DNA of 64,000 nt from Gerris lacustris (lineage: Eukaryota > Arthropoda > Insecta > Hemiptera > Gerridae), in NCBI GenBank assembly GCA_951217055.1, contig OX578284.1, positions 28,918,187 to 28,982,186 of the forward strand. The letters run 5' to 3'. Of the stretch, positions 1 through 11,835 are shown piece by piece. The notes beneath the pieces were generated by a model. The model did no database searches, was not told where the DNA came from, and saw nothing but the letters and a program-made list of their open reading frames with translations. Position 1 is the first letter of the stretch. Each line of letters begins with the position of its first letter. A program made the position numbers and the translations under genes.

Positions 1-1521
1 AAGTTGGATTTTTCAAGTAAAAGAAAGGGTTTAATTCACGGTTCACAAGTCCTAGAGTAAAAACTGCCATAATCGACGATACCCCATAAAACGTAAGTGG
101 TAATAATGATTAGTGTATTGACAAATTAGAATAGTAAATGATTAAAATTTGCTCGTTTTTACGGACGACGAACATAGACATCAACAGTAAAACTGAATTT
201 ATACTCTATGAGTTCTTTTCAGAATGAATATTTTAAAAAATGTTGAACGAGAGAACTAACTTAACCATTGGTAGTATTTTTAAAACAAATCTTCTGTCTT
301 CGTTTAGTTTAATAATTATTGTTATCCTTTCCAACAAATATATAATTACAAGTGAGTTTTTAAGACTTCAAGTTTGTACTCATAACTTTATGTAAACAAT
401 GGAACTAAACATGCAATATTGTGAACAATTTTAAACTAGAAAAAGAACTGTATTAATAAATAAAACTGATTAATTAGTTTATTTTTTTATTTACTGAAAA
501 TTATGTCAGGGAAATTCGAGTATAAGCTTGACAAATTTAAAGAACACTTACTGAAACCAAAGGTGAAATAGATTTTTAAAAAATCATGTTTATTTCAGAA
601 TCTCTATAGTAAAAAATCTATTGTATAATATATAAAGAAGAGTGTCAGTAATTATGTATATCTTAGTCTTTAATTCCATTCTACAATTTTATTTCGATCT
701 TGATGAAAATTTGCATACTTGACCTTTAAAACAAGAGGAAGGTCACTGCCTACATGAGACTTTAAATTTTGGTAAACAGGTAGTACAGAATACAAAAGTC
801 ACAGTAATATATACCCTTTATGATGCATATCTTTGAAAAGCTTTTAAAGAGTACAGTAATTGTTGTTGTGTGCACTTTTGCCATATTTTTACTTAAGAGG
901 GGGGGGGGGGGTATTTTTATTTTATTAAATCCTATTAATTAAAAATTAGTAATATTACTATTATTGATCCGATTTGAATGGAAATTGGTATAAATGCCTT
1001 ATTTGATGCTAGGAACACGATTATAAAATAATTTGGCCACATTTAGTACTTTGAGTTCAAATAGTACCTAATATAATATATTTTTTAAGCTCAGAGCTCA
1101 GGTGTAGGGGTATAAGTGATAAAAATATGTTTTGTTTAATGCATTTATGAGACCTGCTAAAGTCTTTTAATGCTTTATTTTTCAAATATTTTGGTAAATG
1201 GGTACTAGATAAAAATACCCGAAAACCCTATCATAATGCATATCATTGAAAAGCTCTTAAAGAATAAAGTAATCGTTGTTAAGCACAATTTTTTATTTAA
1301 ATTAAAATTTAATCTTTCTGTAGTATGGAAACTACCAAAATGGTAAAATATGAATTTCTAATTGATTGTTCTAGGTACAGGTACTAATTGGGTACTTTAT
1401 AATTATAAGCGTTATTTCTCGGTCTAGTTCTATGTCATTAATGTTGACTTCTAAGACTTATGTGGAAAATTGAAAGCTTAAATTCGGGACAAGGTATAAT
1501 TAACGTCAGATAAACTCATTC
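1..1521. other. AT-rich non-coding DNA with a diverged direct repeat
   Basis: No gene is visible. Two related segments of about 110 bp lie at 763-875 and 1184-1286. They share the order 'ttttggtaaa', a GGTA(C/G) tract, 'atgcatatc', 'gaaaagct' and 'taat(t/c)gttgtt', so they are a diverged local duplication. A pure G tract interrupts 899-911. Nothing else stands out. Confidence 0.5.
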
Positions 1522-1594
1522 TCCTGCGTAGCTTTGTTGGTAGAGCGCTATACTGGAAATATAGAGGCCCGTGGTTCAAATCCCGGCGCTGGAG
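1522..1594 (+). tRNA. tRNA-like sequence, anticodon GGA, probably a pseudogene or SINE head
   Basis: A 73-nt cloverleaf can be drawn. The acceptor stem has 7 bp with one T:T mismatch, the D arm is GCTT/GAGC, the anticodon stem CTATA/TATAG is perfect with loop CTGGAAA (anticodon GGA, serine), and the T loop is TTCAAAT. The T stem has two mismatches. Eukaryotic tRNA-Ser is type II with a long variable arm; this one has only a 5-nt variable loop. It is therefore more likely a tRNA pseudogene or the pol III head of a SINE than a working tRNA-Ser gene. Confidence 0.5.
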
Positions 1595-3594
1595 TGTATT
1601 TTTCTCTGTCTGTGTATTTTATCATATTTTTATTTGTTAAGGGGGTAATATTGGACTATTTTAAGATAACAATGATAAGGTAAGTTTTAAGATAAGATCA
1701 AGGGTAAGATTGGAACTGGTTTTTAGTTTTCTGTACGACGTACGAAAGGAAACCTTACATAACGCCTCTGTCAGTCTGTCTATCTGTCTGTTGTTCTGAC
1801 CCTCTGTCTGTCCGTTAACATGTTTCTATTCATAAACCACTATAGCTAGGAACATGAAATTCGGCACACAGGTGCCTCTCGGCATTTGTGACAACTGTAC
1901 ACTTTTTGGAGTTTTCACACTTAATATTTTCAATATGGCGGGCGACTAAAAAAGAGTTTTTAGTCACCATGACATGTTATCAATTTAAGGGTCTTGAAGT
2001 GTAGAAAAAGAATATGCAACTAATTAAATTTTACAGTTTTAACTTAATCGTACAGAAACCGGCGATTATCACCTCACGCATTACTTGTTTTTAGCTGTTT
2101 TTACGAGTTAGCAGCTTAGGTTATTAATAATATAGAAAACTTATTAATATTTTTTTAATATTCTTATTGAAACCTTTACAGCGATACCTCATTTACCTGT
2201 TATTTTTTACGACGAAATAATTCACAGGGGTTTGGATTGGTCAACTTTTTGAGGAAAAATACATTAACACAAAGCTGTATACTAGATTAAGTAAACAGTT
2301 TCGTTTCAATGGGGACACTTTTATTTAATACTGCCTTCTATATGCTGAATCTGGAGTAGTCCATTAGCTACGGCACGAGTCACATCGATCTCCTTATCAT
2401 CCTTTTATTTAAAAATAGTAAAAAGTAGTATTTATAAGTGATTTTTCGTTGAAATGTGTCATGAAGAATTATGGTTTCTTGTAAAGTTTTTAAGTTAATC
2501 AAAGAATTATTTATTTATTTTTTATAATATCAAATTAAATTTATCTCCTCTATATAAAACACTCCGTTGATACACGGGTTTCCAGTAGAATATTATATTT
2601 TGAAGTGTCTACTTCTTTTGCTTTGGAGAAATCTTTTCAGATTGATTTAAGTAAGGCCATATTTCCAACGGTCCGTAAAGTTATTATGGGATGTTGGGCC
2701 AACTACGCAGAAGTCTCAATACTGGTAAGCTGAGGCGCAGTATAGACACGGAATGATTGAAGGAAACGTTATGCTAGGTCGGTGTACTGAAAGTATGTCA
2801 GTTGAAGCCACTAGATAATAATAGGAAGAAGTGAAAAGAATTTAGGATAGCTAGTGCGATGCGTCACAGATCTGACACAAACAACTACGTCATTCCATAT
2901 CTTCCTCTTCCTTACTTATATATTGGGAAAAATATCTAGCACACTATTGTTACTCTGTTGATACAAATCATTTGCATATGAAAAGAATATATTACAAAAA
3001 TCTTATAGATTTTATTTAGACAACAAATACAACAATAAGAGAAGCACATTGACACCGTTAGAAACCAGTATTTAGGAAGCTAACCAGTATTTCCCGAAAA
3101 GGGGTCAGTGGAAAAGTACGAAAGAGGTCCACGAACAACATATCATTTGTTCTTTTTTAAAAATCTGTTTGTAAATACATACGTGTAATTAGGCAGTGCG
3201 CACTGGAAAATATCTTGAGTTTACCCAACCTACGTAATTTCACAGTTAGACGTATTAGTAGAAAACTTTTAAGGAGTAATTACATTTTGGTTTTATTTTG
3301 TACATTTATAGTGTTAACTGATGCGACGCATAAAGAACTCGCGTAGAATTGTACTCTTATATCGACCATATTTGATTTCAATATGGCAACCTACCAGGAA
3401 ACATTTGACGGGTACAAACATATATATTAATTCCTAATCTACCTGAAAGAGCTTTAAAACAACATACGACACACAATATATATGCATAAGCTTCTAACTT
3501 TCGGCCATATTTGTTTTCACAATTCCGGCAAACAATTTTTTCTTTTTTAATTATAGTTACTTAATCTTTTACTACTCATTATGATCTTTAAAAT
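1595..3594. other. Non-coding DNA with a dispersed-repeat fragment
   Basis: No gene is seen. At about 1740-1960 there is a stretch with TCTGTCTGTC-type runs followed by 'gaaattcggcacacaggtgc'. This wording recurs, diverged, at 3820-3860 and 4210-4260, which marks it as one member of a dispersed repeat family. The rest is unremarkable AT-rich DNA. Confidence 0.4.
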
Positions 3595-4290
3595 CATTTT
3601 GGTCATGCTGACTAAAAACTGGTTTTTAGTCGTCCACCATATTGACCGCCATCTTGAAAATATAGTGTGAGATTTGGTTACATCTTCCTTTCTTACTCTT
3701 AAAAACCATGTAAAACACTCCATGCTGAGTAAACCCCTTTTGTTTTGTCTTCTGCCATATTGGCCGACATCTTGAAAATATTAAGAGTGAAATTTCCAAA
3801 AACTATAAAGTTGCCACAAATGCTTAGATGAGCACCTTTGTGCCGAATTTCATTTAAATCGATCAATTTTTACGCCACTTATCAATAGGCAAACTGGCAA
3901 ACAAAAATGGATTTTTTTTTAATATAAGTTACATGTTCATTTCCTACTCTTCGAGGCCTTAAAAAAACTATGTTCAACATATCATGCTGACTAAAAACTT
4001 TTTTCTTTGTCATCCACTACATTGGCCGCAATCTTGAATATATTAAATGTGAAATTTAAATAGTTACATATTCTTTTTCTACACTTTAAGACCTAAGTTG
4101 GTGTATAACAAGTTGCTTACTACAAACCTTTTAATTAGGCGTACGCCATATTAGTTGCCATATTGAAAGTATTAAGTGTGAAATTTACAAATAATATAAA
4201 GTTGTGACAAATGCTAAGAGGTAACTGTGGGCCGAATTTCGTTCAAATCGATAAATTTTTACGCCAGTTATCGTTAGACAAACAATAAAA
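3595..4290. repeat. Diverged tandem repeat, about four units
   Basis: Four units begin near 3605, 3720, 3982 and 4120. Each has the order 'catgctga(c/g)taaa' (degenerate in the last unit), 'ccatattggccg(c/a)catcttgaa', 'atatta' and 'gtgaaattt'. The second and fourth units carry an extra part with 'gccgaatttc(a/g)tt(t/c)aaatcgat'. They look like degenerate tandem copies of one dispersed repeat. No coding capacity is seen. Confidence 0.5.
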
Positions 4291-4350
4291 CAATCAAACT
4301 TTTCAAAGCCCAAGTCTCTGAAATGAAGAAATCACTAAGTTCAATATATA

Positions 4351-4440
4351 GGGTGAGCATAAAGTCTTGCCCTGATCAAATAATCAAACGGTTATTCTGT
4401 AATACACTTTTATAATCAGGGCAAGACTTTATGCTCACCC
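4351..4440. mobile_element. Compact hairpin MITE, mariner-like termini
   Basis: Perfect 26-bp inverted repeats occupy 4351-4376 and 4415-4440, beginning GGGTGAGCATAAAGTCTTG. Only 38 bp lie between them. The left flank ends in TA, and the right flank has TA after one extra base. The terminal wording resembles mariner/Tc1 ends of arthropods, so this is probably a non-autonomous internally deleted derivative. No transposase is present. Confidence 0.55.
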
Positions 4441-7400
4441 GTACTTTTAATGAAATTAAGTAAAATTGTGTACACTAGTAGCCTCTTTGCAATTAAGTTA
4501 GTACGTAGTGTAACTACTGTATACGAGTATATATATAACTTATTTAACTTCTACAACTTTAAATACCAATAAGAGATGAAATGTTAAAAATAATATATAT
4601 TTGTAATCTACTCTACGCAGAAGCTTTCATTTGATTCCCCACTAGAATTTTTTAAAAATTAATATTCTTGGAAAACAACGCATGTGCGCAGTGCGCACAC
4701 AAAAATTGATATTTAAAAAATTCCCCCTTTTTATAATAAGGAAGAATTCTTTTCCGGAAATTTTCATCGGCCAAGGTACCGGACCAGCAACAGACCGATC
4801 GGAACATCACCCTCGGAATAAGGGTTTCAAGAAGGATCTACGGAACCCTAAAAATACTTATCTTGAAACATTTAATTGAATGGCCAATCTTTTGAAAGGT
4901 CAGAAAATTTTTAAGATCAGATTTTTTGAGTTATTGTCAACTTTTAAGGTAAAAGCCGATTAATTTTAACACTCAATTTTTGCTGACAGCTTCAGCTTCT
5001 ACGTTGTTGAGAATTGGACTAGCTTTTATGAACTTTTCAGCTTCAATTACCTGAAGAAACACTCCAAATAATATGGTTATCAGAAAATAATTCACCCTGT
5101 ATATCTAAAAATTATTAGATATTTACAGAGTACCTGTACTTAAAATGACATGTATCTGATATATTATATAGATTATAGATAATTTTTTTAAGGTAACCCT
5201 ACTAAGCTATCAGGTTTAAAAAACAAAACAGGTTCGTCTAGGCTCAATTCCCCGCTTTTTCATACTTTGCCACTTTCATATTTTTTCCCCTTAGGGATAG
5301 CATTTAGACATAAATATTAATTTAGATATTATCATACTGAACAAATTGTAATTTAGTGTTTCAACGAAGTGTTAATAAGTATGTCAGTGAGAGGACAAGT
5401 TTAAATAAGTATACGGTCGCCATCTTTAAAAAAATAGCCGTTGGGTAAACCGTTTCATGAAGTTGTTTTTGCCATTAAAAAGAAGCTAATTTCCAAATTT
5501 CAAGATTATAGTTTCTAGTGAAATTGGTTCTACAAATATCATCATGTCGAATTCTGAATATAAATGGTCGCCATTATGAATCAAGATGGTGAATTTCAAA
5601 AAGATTTCTTGGCGTGAAGTTAGGGGATAAGAAATTTGCATAGTCATAGGATAAGTGGTTTCAGGGATGTCGTGATGAGCAATTCAGTGAGTGGTATATG
5701 AAAGACGTGAAGCCCGTGGCAACTGGCTTAATTTTATATTTAGAAAAAAAAAATTAAGTTAATTAATTTAGATATCCATTGAGATAAGTTTTTATATCTA
5801 TTTAAAGAAATGTGTTAAACCATTGGAACTAAGATAAACTAATACGACTATAAAATGGAGAAAAAAAAATTAACAATACGTATATACGAGTAGTTATAGA
5901 CAATAATTTTATCTATCTAGAGGGTTTCTGTAGAACTAATAAAGTAAAAGCAGATATAATTATTCTAGAGGGAGATGACAAGTTCTATTTCAACAATATT
6001 ATAGATTATAGATGAAGCCTTGATACACATTTAATTACAAAAATATTGGACTATAGTTTAGTCTCTGTTTTAAACTATAGTGCAGAACACACTATTTCAT
6101 AATCATTATTTACAAAGGTGGTGTAACTATAATATATTTTAGAGTTCAAGATCCCCAGGTTATTTTTGCTGCAATCATTATGCTACTTCTAGCGTGGTAC
6201 TGGAAAAAGACGTGTAACATATTTTAGAGTTCACAAAGTAGGTACTTTTTTCTGCAACCTTTATGCTATGATTATAGGGCAAATTGAAGATGACGTAATA
6301 CCTTACCCAAGCCTACTATCTATTGACATGATGAAATATGAATAATACCAGAGTGAGAAGATGGAATGCGATGTTAAGTCAAGTGACGGGGTGTATTTGG
6401 GTCAGAGGAAGGTGTTAGGACGGACGGACGGACACGGGAGGGGACGGAATGTGATGGGAAGGCATTGTGTTGTGTGGAGGGAAGACCAAGAGGCATTGAC
6501 CTTGCCTCAGCCCGGGGAACTGGGCCATCCTGCCAACAACCTCTCTTCCTCCAGTCTTTAGACAGTCCATTCACAGCTCAAGAACTAAAGGGTTAGGCCT
6601 GTCACTTCGTACGCGACAGACAGCTCACTCATACCACACTACTCAGCATTTAGTTCAGTACAATCCAATAAAATAACTATGAGAAAGGAACCAATCAATT
6701 ATGTTTAGTAGATTGTATATTCGTGTTCTGCACTATATTTTAAGACAAGTCCTGTCTTAATTTCTTCAATTAAATTTCATTCAAAACAAGCCAGATTTAG
6801 GCTGTAAGATATCAGTGAGGGATAAACTGAGATAGTAAACTATTAAATTTACTAGAGTAATTTAGTACCGAAATACCTCGTAATCCTCCAGGAAAATGAT
6901 ACCAGCGATATTAACATTAACAAAAACCGCGGAAAATAAACCACGAAATTTTGTACACATACCTACTGAGAAACTTCTGGTTTTGTGATCAAGGGTATTT
7001 AAATATGTGGGACGAGGTGCAAACATAATTTTATAATAGAAATATCCTCAAAAACAAGCATAATAATAATAAATAATGAAGATGCCAAGTATGAGCTTTC
7101 AAGTAATATTATTAAGTTATAATCGTTTGTTTCAACAGTAAGTTTTGAACCGTTTATTGTAATGACTGTACTTTACTTTGTTACCCTTTAATTTGTGTTC
7201 TGCTTATAAATAATTATCTGTTTAAATAATTATATAGAAAAGAGATTTTTAGTCCAAAAATCTTTGGGACACATGAACATCACACTTTTGTATATGGACA
7301 ATACTACTTATTCTAAATAACTATAAATAAACTAGGAAATATTTTTACAAAAATGATTTTTGGGGGTTAGAGGGTAACCAAGTAAATGAGTGCCACATTT

Positions 7401-7693
7401 TTAAATACACTTTTTATTTAAAAAATATGAACACGTATGAAACAATTCCTTAAACACGATTTTTAACAAAAAGTAACTTTGATTTTTTAAATAATAGAGG
7501 AGAGGGGAGGGGGGACACGAAATTTTTCAAAGTTACATGGCACAAAGATGGATTTTGGGTCTTCCTTATGTTTTTCCTGTTTTTAAGGTATTGTACGTAA
7601 CATAACTACAAAGTTTCAAATTTTTGTATTGGACACTTTAGGAAAGTTAGGTGCGTCAATAACAGACAGACAGACAAATGAGGAACTATTGTT
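4441..7693. other. Intergenic DNA with a short GC-rich block
   Basis: No convincing gene is found. A GC-rich block at 6360-6565 is open on both strands, contains a CGGA microsatellite-like run and has no recognisable protein. A short diverged duplication ('tattttagagttca' followed by 'ctgcaa' and 'ttatgcta') occurs at 6131-6190 and 6218-6270. Long AT-rich stretches fill the rest. Confidence 0.4.
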
Positions 7694-7860
7694 AAAGCCT
7701 CGTCCAGACTGCCGAACCTAACAGACGAAAAGAGCCGAGCATTGGTCTCTGCGCATGCCCAGCCTAAAGTGCGCCCGCGTATCTCAGACTGGGTATGCGC
7801 AGAGACCAACGCTAGGCTCGTGTCCTTTGTTCGGGTCGGCAGTTGTTCGGACGAGGCTTT
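7694..7860. mobile_element. Foldback/MITE-like element of 167 bp
   Basis: The ends are inverted: AAAGCCTCGTCC at 7694 and GGACGAGGCTTT ending at 7860. Inside, a second inverted pair (CTGCCGA / TCGGCAG) and a third (ttggtctctgcgcat / atgcgcagagaccaa) let almost the whole unit fold into one long hairpin. It is much more GC-rich than its surroundings. No target duplication is obvious and no coding capacity is seen. Confidence 0.55.
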
Positions 7861-8503
7861 GTTATAATTGTAAGGTATAGTTAACTCATTATTTATTATT
7901 CAACTTAAAAATTTACATCTTCAAACTCTTTACTCTAAAATCTAAGACATGGTTGAGACAAATTTAATTGTTTTCTAGAGTATGCTATCGAACATATAGA
8001 TGAATTCATCTATCTGGTGGCTGAAATGTTCCTCTCGATCTATCAAGGTCACCCTCAAAACTTAATGTAAAACTGCTAGTAGTCCAGAAACAGATCATAA
8101 GATTAGCTAAACATGTTATGAAATAACCTGAATGCAAGAAAAACTATATTCCTTGATACTAGCAGTCCAAATATCTAAATGAATGAAAAATAATGTTTCC
8201 AAACATACAACACTTTTGACCGGTATAGTAATGTTTACCAGTTAATATAACTTCCTATCATCAACCAGCCCCTAAATTGTAAAGTATAGAGAGATACTAT
8301 AAGACCTTAAGCACCACTAAAACATCGGAAGGACTGAAGGACATTTAGGACATATTTAACTCTATCCACATATTAATAATATAATAAAATAAAATCTATA
8401 CTCGTATATAACGTCACAACAAGACTCTGTGTCAAATAAATATAATATATAAAAGTTGCGTCGAAGTCACAGCATACTGAAAACCAAAAGTAAATTTAAA
8501 AAC
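7861..8503. other. AT-rich intergenic DNA, no feature seen
   Basis: No open frame, repeat or structured element could be supported between the foldback element and the left target duplication of the Penelope-like element. Confidence 0.4.
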
Positions 8504-8515
8504 CAAATAGATTTA
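8504..8515. repeat. Left copy of 12-bp target site duplication
   Basis: CAAATAGATTTA at 8504-8515 is repeated exactly at 13418-13429. The copies bracket the entire Penelope-like composite, so all of 8516-13417 behaves as one insertion. Confidence 0.75.
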
Positions 8516-9215
8516 TGTGTAAATTGGCTGTAGGGTACCCTTTTATTAACTTATTGTCTTAAAGAGTGGATCCTTTAGGGTAAATCGAAAAACAAAACAA
8601 AAAACTACATCAGTTTTTTAGTCGGCAACGTTTCGGCCTAGCCGGCCATTCTCAAGCCTAAAAACAAATATTTATTTGATGTTAACCACAAATGAACGTA
8701 AAGATAATGAACATAATACATTATCAGCAATTAGTATCTTTAGCATATTAAAAACAATAAAACATTCTAGGTACCTTGTTGTTTTGCACTAGGGTAAGTG
8801 AGGTCAGTAATAAAAAATCTAAAAATCAGAACTATAAAGTTCTCTCGTCTCATACATACTACTTCTACACATTACCACAGAATGACTTAATCTAATATAA
8901 CACATTGCAACATAAAACACAAAATTTAACAATAAAAACAATGGTAACAATTTAAAAATCACAGGTTTAACTGACAAAAAACGTAAGGTAGTAGATAATG
9001 GGTTATCAGTCCCTTATCATTCCTGTTATCATACAGTGGTAAAATATTAGTAATAATTAATAAATAAAATTTGATATAAAATTAACATTAATTAGTATTT
9101 AATAGCTGTAATATAGTGGGTGATATAATTTTAAAACCATAAAAACTTTTAACATAAATAAAAGACAAAATAAGGTAACATAGGTAATCAAGGAGGCAAC
9201 TGTATTATGACTGTA
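8516..9215 (-). repeat. Penelope-like element terminal repeat, copy 1
   Basis: This is the non-coding repeat downstream of the stop codon of the reverse transcriptase gene. It is repeated directly at 11836-12535, and part of it (8554-8964) inverted at 13007-13417. On the minus strand it contains a conserved GC-rich block (8621-8657) resembling a decayed hammerhead ribozyme core. Confidence 0.75.
8621..8657 (-). ncRNA. Hammerhead-like motif, probably degenerate
   Basis: Minus strand reads CTTGAGAATGGCC, a short GGCTA loop, then GGCCGAAACG. The GGCC/GGCC stem followed by GAAAC matches stem II and the GAAA core of hammerhead ribozymes, which are known from Penelope-like elements. The CUGAUGA core is replaced by CUUGAGAA, and a clear NUH cleavage site is not visible. 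The same block is at 11941-11977 and, inverted, at 13314-13350. Activity is doubtful. Confidence 0.35.
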
Positions 9216-11783
9216 TTATCGGCGGGAATTTTGATTTGATAGGTCTTGATATATCCCACTGTAATATTTATTCAGAGACCGGGAATCAGTTTTAATATTG
9301 ACTGTTCTATCCGATTTAATGGCGATGTTCAGCGCCTCTATCATTTTCCTTCTATTAGATTTAGTCTCTCTCCCTAAAATCTTGGTCTTTTCAAAAAGAA
9401 ACTTATGATTAGTGGCCATGGAGTGACTAGACAGGGCTGTATTGGTATTGCCTTTATTCTGGTCATATTTGTGTTGTTCAATCCTATTGTTGATAAGTTG
9501 ATTGCTTTCACCGATATACGTTTTATTGCACTGGCCACAAGGTATTTCGTATATGGTGCCTATTGACTGTTCAAATGGAATTTTATCTTTTAAATTGTGA
9601 TAAAGATTCTCAGTTTTATTAAGGGGTTTCAGTCCGAATTTGATCTCAGGGCAATCAAATTTACCCATAAGATGTTGTACCTTCTCTGACAACCCTTTTA
9701 GGTACGGCATACTGACATGTTTAGTGGGTCTACTTGTACTCATACCTGCAATGGTGTTGTCTTTATTATTATTGTAGTTAGGGTTTAAGTGTTTATACCA
9801 GTATTTATTTATAATGTTCTGGGGGTAAAAGTTATCTTTTAATTTTTTAAAAATTTTATTTTTAACTGTCTTCAAATGACCATGATCAGTCAACGAAATG
9901 GCCTTTTTGATTAGGTTGCTAGCTGTATTGATTTTTTGATGAGTGGGGTGACAGGATCTGAAATTTAGGAATCTATTGCTCTTACATTCTTTTTCAAACC
10001 ATTTGGTTGACAAAGAACCATTTTTATTTCTAATTACTGTTAAGTCTAGGAAATTTAGCATATTGTTGTTTTCGTATTCTATGGTGAATTTAAGTCTCGG
10101 ATGAAAGTTATTAAGATGATTTAGTAATGGTTCTATTTCGGTGTTTGGGATAATGAGGAATAAATCATCAATGTATTTGACCATGAGTTTTTGAGAGAAT
10201 TTATTATTGGTGGTGTTGAGGATATGATTCAGGACAATTCCGCTAACATTAACGGAAATGGCTCCCCCCATTGGGATCCCATGTTTTTGTGCATAAAACT
10301 TATTGTTGTATTTAAAAGTACCATTATTTAGAATAAGCTTCAGACATTCAACGTAGAGATTTTTATCTTTGATTGGTGTAAAGGGTAAAATTTGGTCCCA
10401 GTTGTTTCTGACAATTTGATAGAAGATTTCCAGTGGGACATTTGTAAAAAGTGACGTTACGTCAATCGAAATCATCTTCTCGTCTGGATTGATGGTAATG
10501 TCTTGCAGTTTCTGTTTAAGTATAAGTGAGTTGGATACATCATAATGGTTGTTATTGTTGAGATGGTCTAAGGAAGGGTTCATAAATTTGGAGAATTTTT
10601 CAAGAGGAGCATTTATTTGGCTAATGATGGGCCTGAGTGGTAAGTTAGTTTTATGTGTTTTAGGTAGTCCGTATATTCTAGGGCAATACGTATTGTTATT
10701 ATTAAGGGAAGCACGTTTTTGTTTATCGATGTATTTGTTATTAAACAGTTTATTAATAATTGATTTGTATTCTTTTTTAATATTATCAGTGGGGTCAAAT
10801 CTCAATGATCTATAAGTAGATTTATCATTTAATAATTCCTCCATTTTATTATTGTAGGTACTCTTATCTATGATCACGGTAGTGTTAGTTTTATCCGACT
10901 TTGTTATTATTATTTGTGGGTGTTCTAGAAGGAAGCGTTTAGTGAGTTTGATATCTTGCAAGATTTGTTTTTCAAGACTCCCGTTCGGAAATTTTCGGTT
11001 ATCATTCTTTTTTTGGAAATCTATAATTTTATTGATAATATGACTCCGGAGTGCGCTGATATGGTTCTCTGAGGTGTTAAGATTAAGTAAGAGAAGTTCC
11101 ACATCGACAATAAAATCATTAATGTGTTTATTGTGGTTATTAGAAGGGGCACTGAAATTCGGTCCTAAGCTTAATAGATTTAAGATATTAATAGGGATAT
11201 CAATATCACTGTAATTCTTTGTCCAACCTTGTTTATGTAAGTTTAAGTATTCTGTAAGGTTTGGGTCATATCTTGCTAGTTTATTGTGAGTGGAATTTCT
11301 ATTGTTGATTTTATTGGAGTGTTTTAATTTAAGGATTTTATTGTATTGTGTGTGAAAGTTATTAAAAATAGATTTTAATTGAGCTAGTTTAGAGAAATTC
11401 ATGTTGTTGATTTGATTCCAAAGTTTGTCATTTAATAATTGATTTTGTTTCTCTTTCCAATGAACAAATTTAATTTCCGTTTTTAGTATTTTATGGCAAA
11501 TATTATTAAAAAATCTGGCGTGATGTGTATTAATGAATTGATCATCGAACATGTTAGTGATGCCTTTCATATTATTGATTAAGTGTGCAGGGAAGATGTT
11601 GTTGTTCAAGTGGTAGTACAGGTAAGATTTTTTGGCTGATGTTTTGCTCATTTGGATGGTATTACGTTTAATATTCCAAATAATGGAATTAGTACTTTGG
11701 TTCATAAAACATTTCTTAATATTTATGTCTAGATAACGTATAAGTTCTTCTTCAGATTCAATGTTGTAGTTAACTTCTTCCAT
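9216..11783 (-). CDS. Penelope-like reverse transcriptase with GIY-YIG endonuclease
   Basis: An 855-residue intact protein that should copy the element RNA at a nicked target. Reverse transcriptase blocks in order: KSDKTNTTVIIDK near 295-307, PRIYGLPKTHK near 368-378 with PLRPIIS, SIDVTSLFTNVPL near 439-451, HGIPMGGAIS near 501-510, and the catalytic YIDD at 537-540. A C-terminal GIY-YIG nuclease follows: GTIY near 742-745, KTYIGES near 754-760, with downstream Arg and His. A PCGQC cysteine pair sits inside the nuclease. This order and the GIY-YIG tail define endonuclease-bearing Penelope-like elements. The start is the first in-frame methionine, close to the second terminal repeat. Confidence 0.9.
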   Translation of the reverse strand: MEEVNYNIESEEELIRYLDINIKKCFMNQSTNSIIWNIKRNTIQMSKTSAKKSYLYYHLNNNIFPAHLINNMKGITNMFDDQFINTHHARFFNNICHKILKTEIKFVHWKEKQNQLLNDKLWNQINNMNFSKLAQLKSIFNNFHTQYNKILKLKHSNKINNRNSTHNKLARYDPNLTEYLNLHKQGWTKNYSDIDIPINILNLLSLGPNFSAPSNNHNKHINDFIVDVELLLLNLNTSENHISALRSHIINKIIDFQKKNDNRKFPNGSLEKQILQDIKLTKRFLLEHPQIIITKSDKTNTTVIIDKSTYNNKMEELLNDKSTYRSLRFDPTDNIKKEYKSIINKLFNNKYIDKQKRASLNNNNTYCPRIYGLPKTHKTNLPLRPIISQINAPLEKFSKFMNPSLDHLNNNNHYDVSNSLILKQKLQDITINPDEKMISIDVTSLFTNVPLEIFYQIVRNNWDQILPFTPIKDKNLYVECLKLILNNGTFKYNNKFYAQKHGIPMGGAISVNVSGIVLNHILNTTNNKFSQKLMVKYIDDLFLIIPNTEIEPLLNHLNNFHPRLKFTIEYENNNMLNFLDLTVIRNKNGSLSTKWFEKECKSNRFLNFRSCHPTHQKINTASNLIKKAISLTDHGHLKTVKNKIFKKLKDNFYPQNIINKYWYKHLNPNYNNNKDNTIAGMSTSRPTKHVSMPYLKGLSEKVQHLMGKFDCPEIKFGLKPLNKTENLYHNLKDKIPFEQSIGTIYEIPCGQCNKTYIGESNQLINNRIEQHKYDQNKGNTNTALSSHSMATNHKFLFEKTKILGRETKSNRRKMIEALNIAIKSDRTVNIKTDSRSLNKYYSGIYQDLSNQNSRR

Positions 11784-11835
11784 GACGTCAGAAAAGGTTG
11801 TTCAGACTGGTGACTCGGATCTTCCAGTGAATTAA

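Noticed and set aside
6361..6574. Overlapping sense and antisense frames in a GC-rich block
   Set aside because: Open on both strands through composition and a CGGA repeat; no domain seen.
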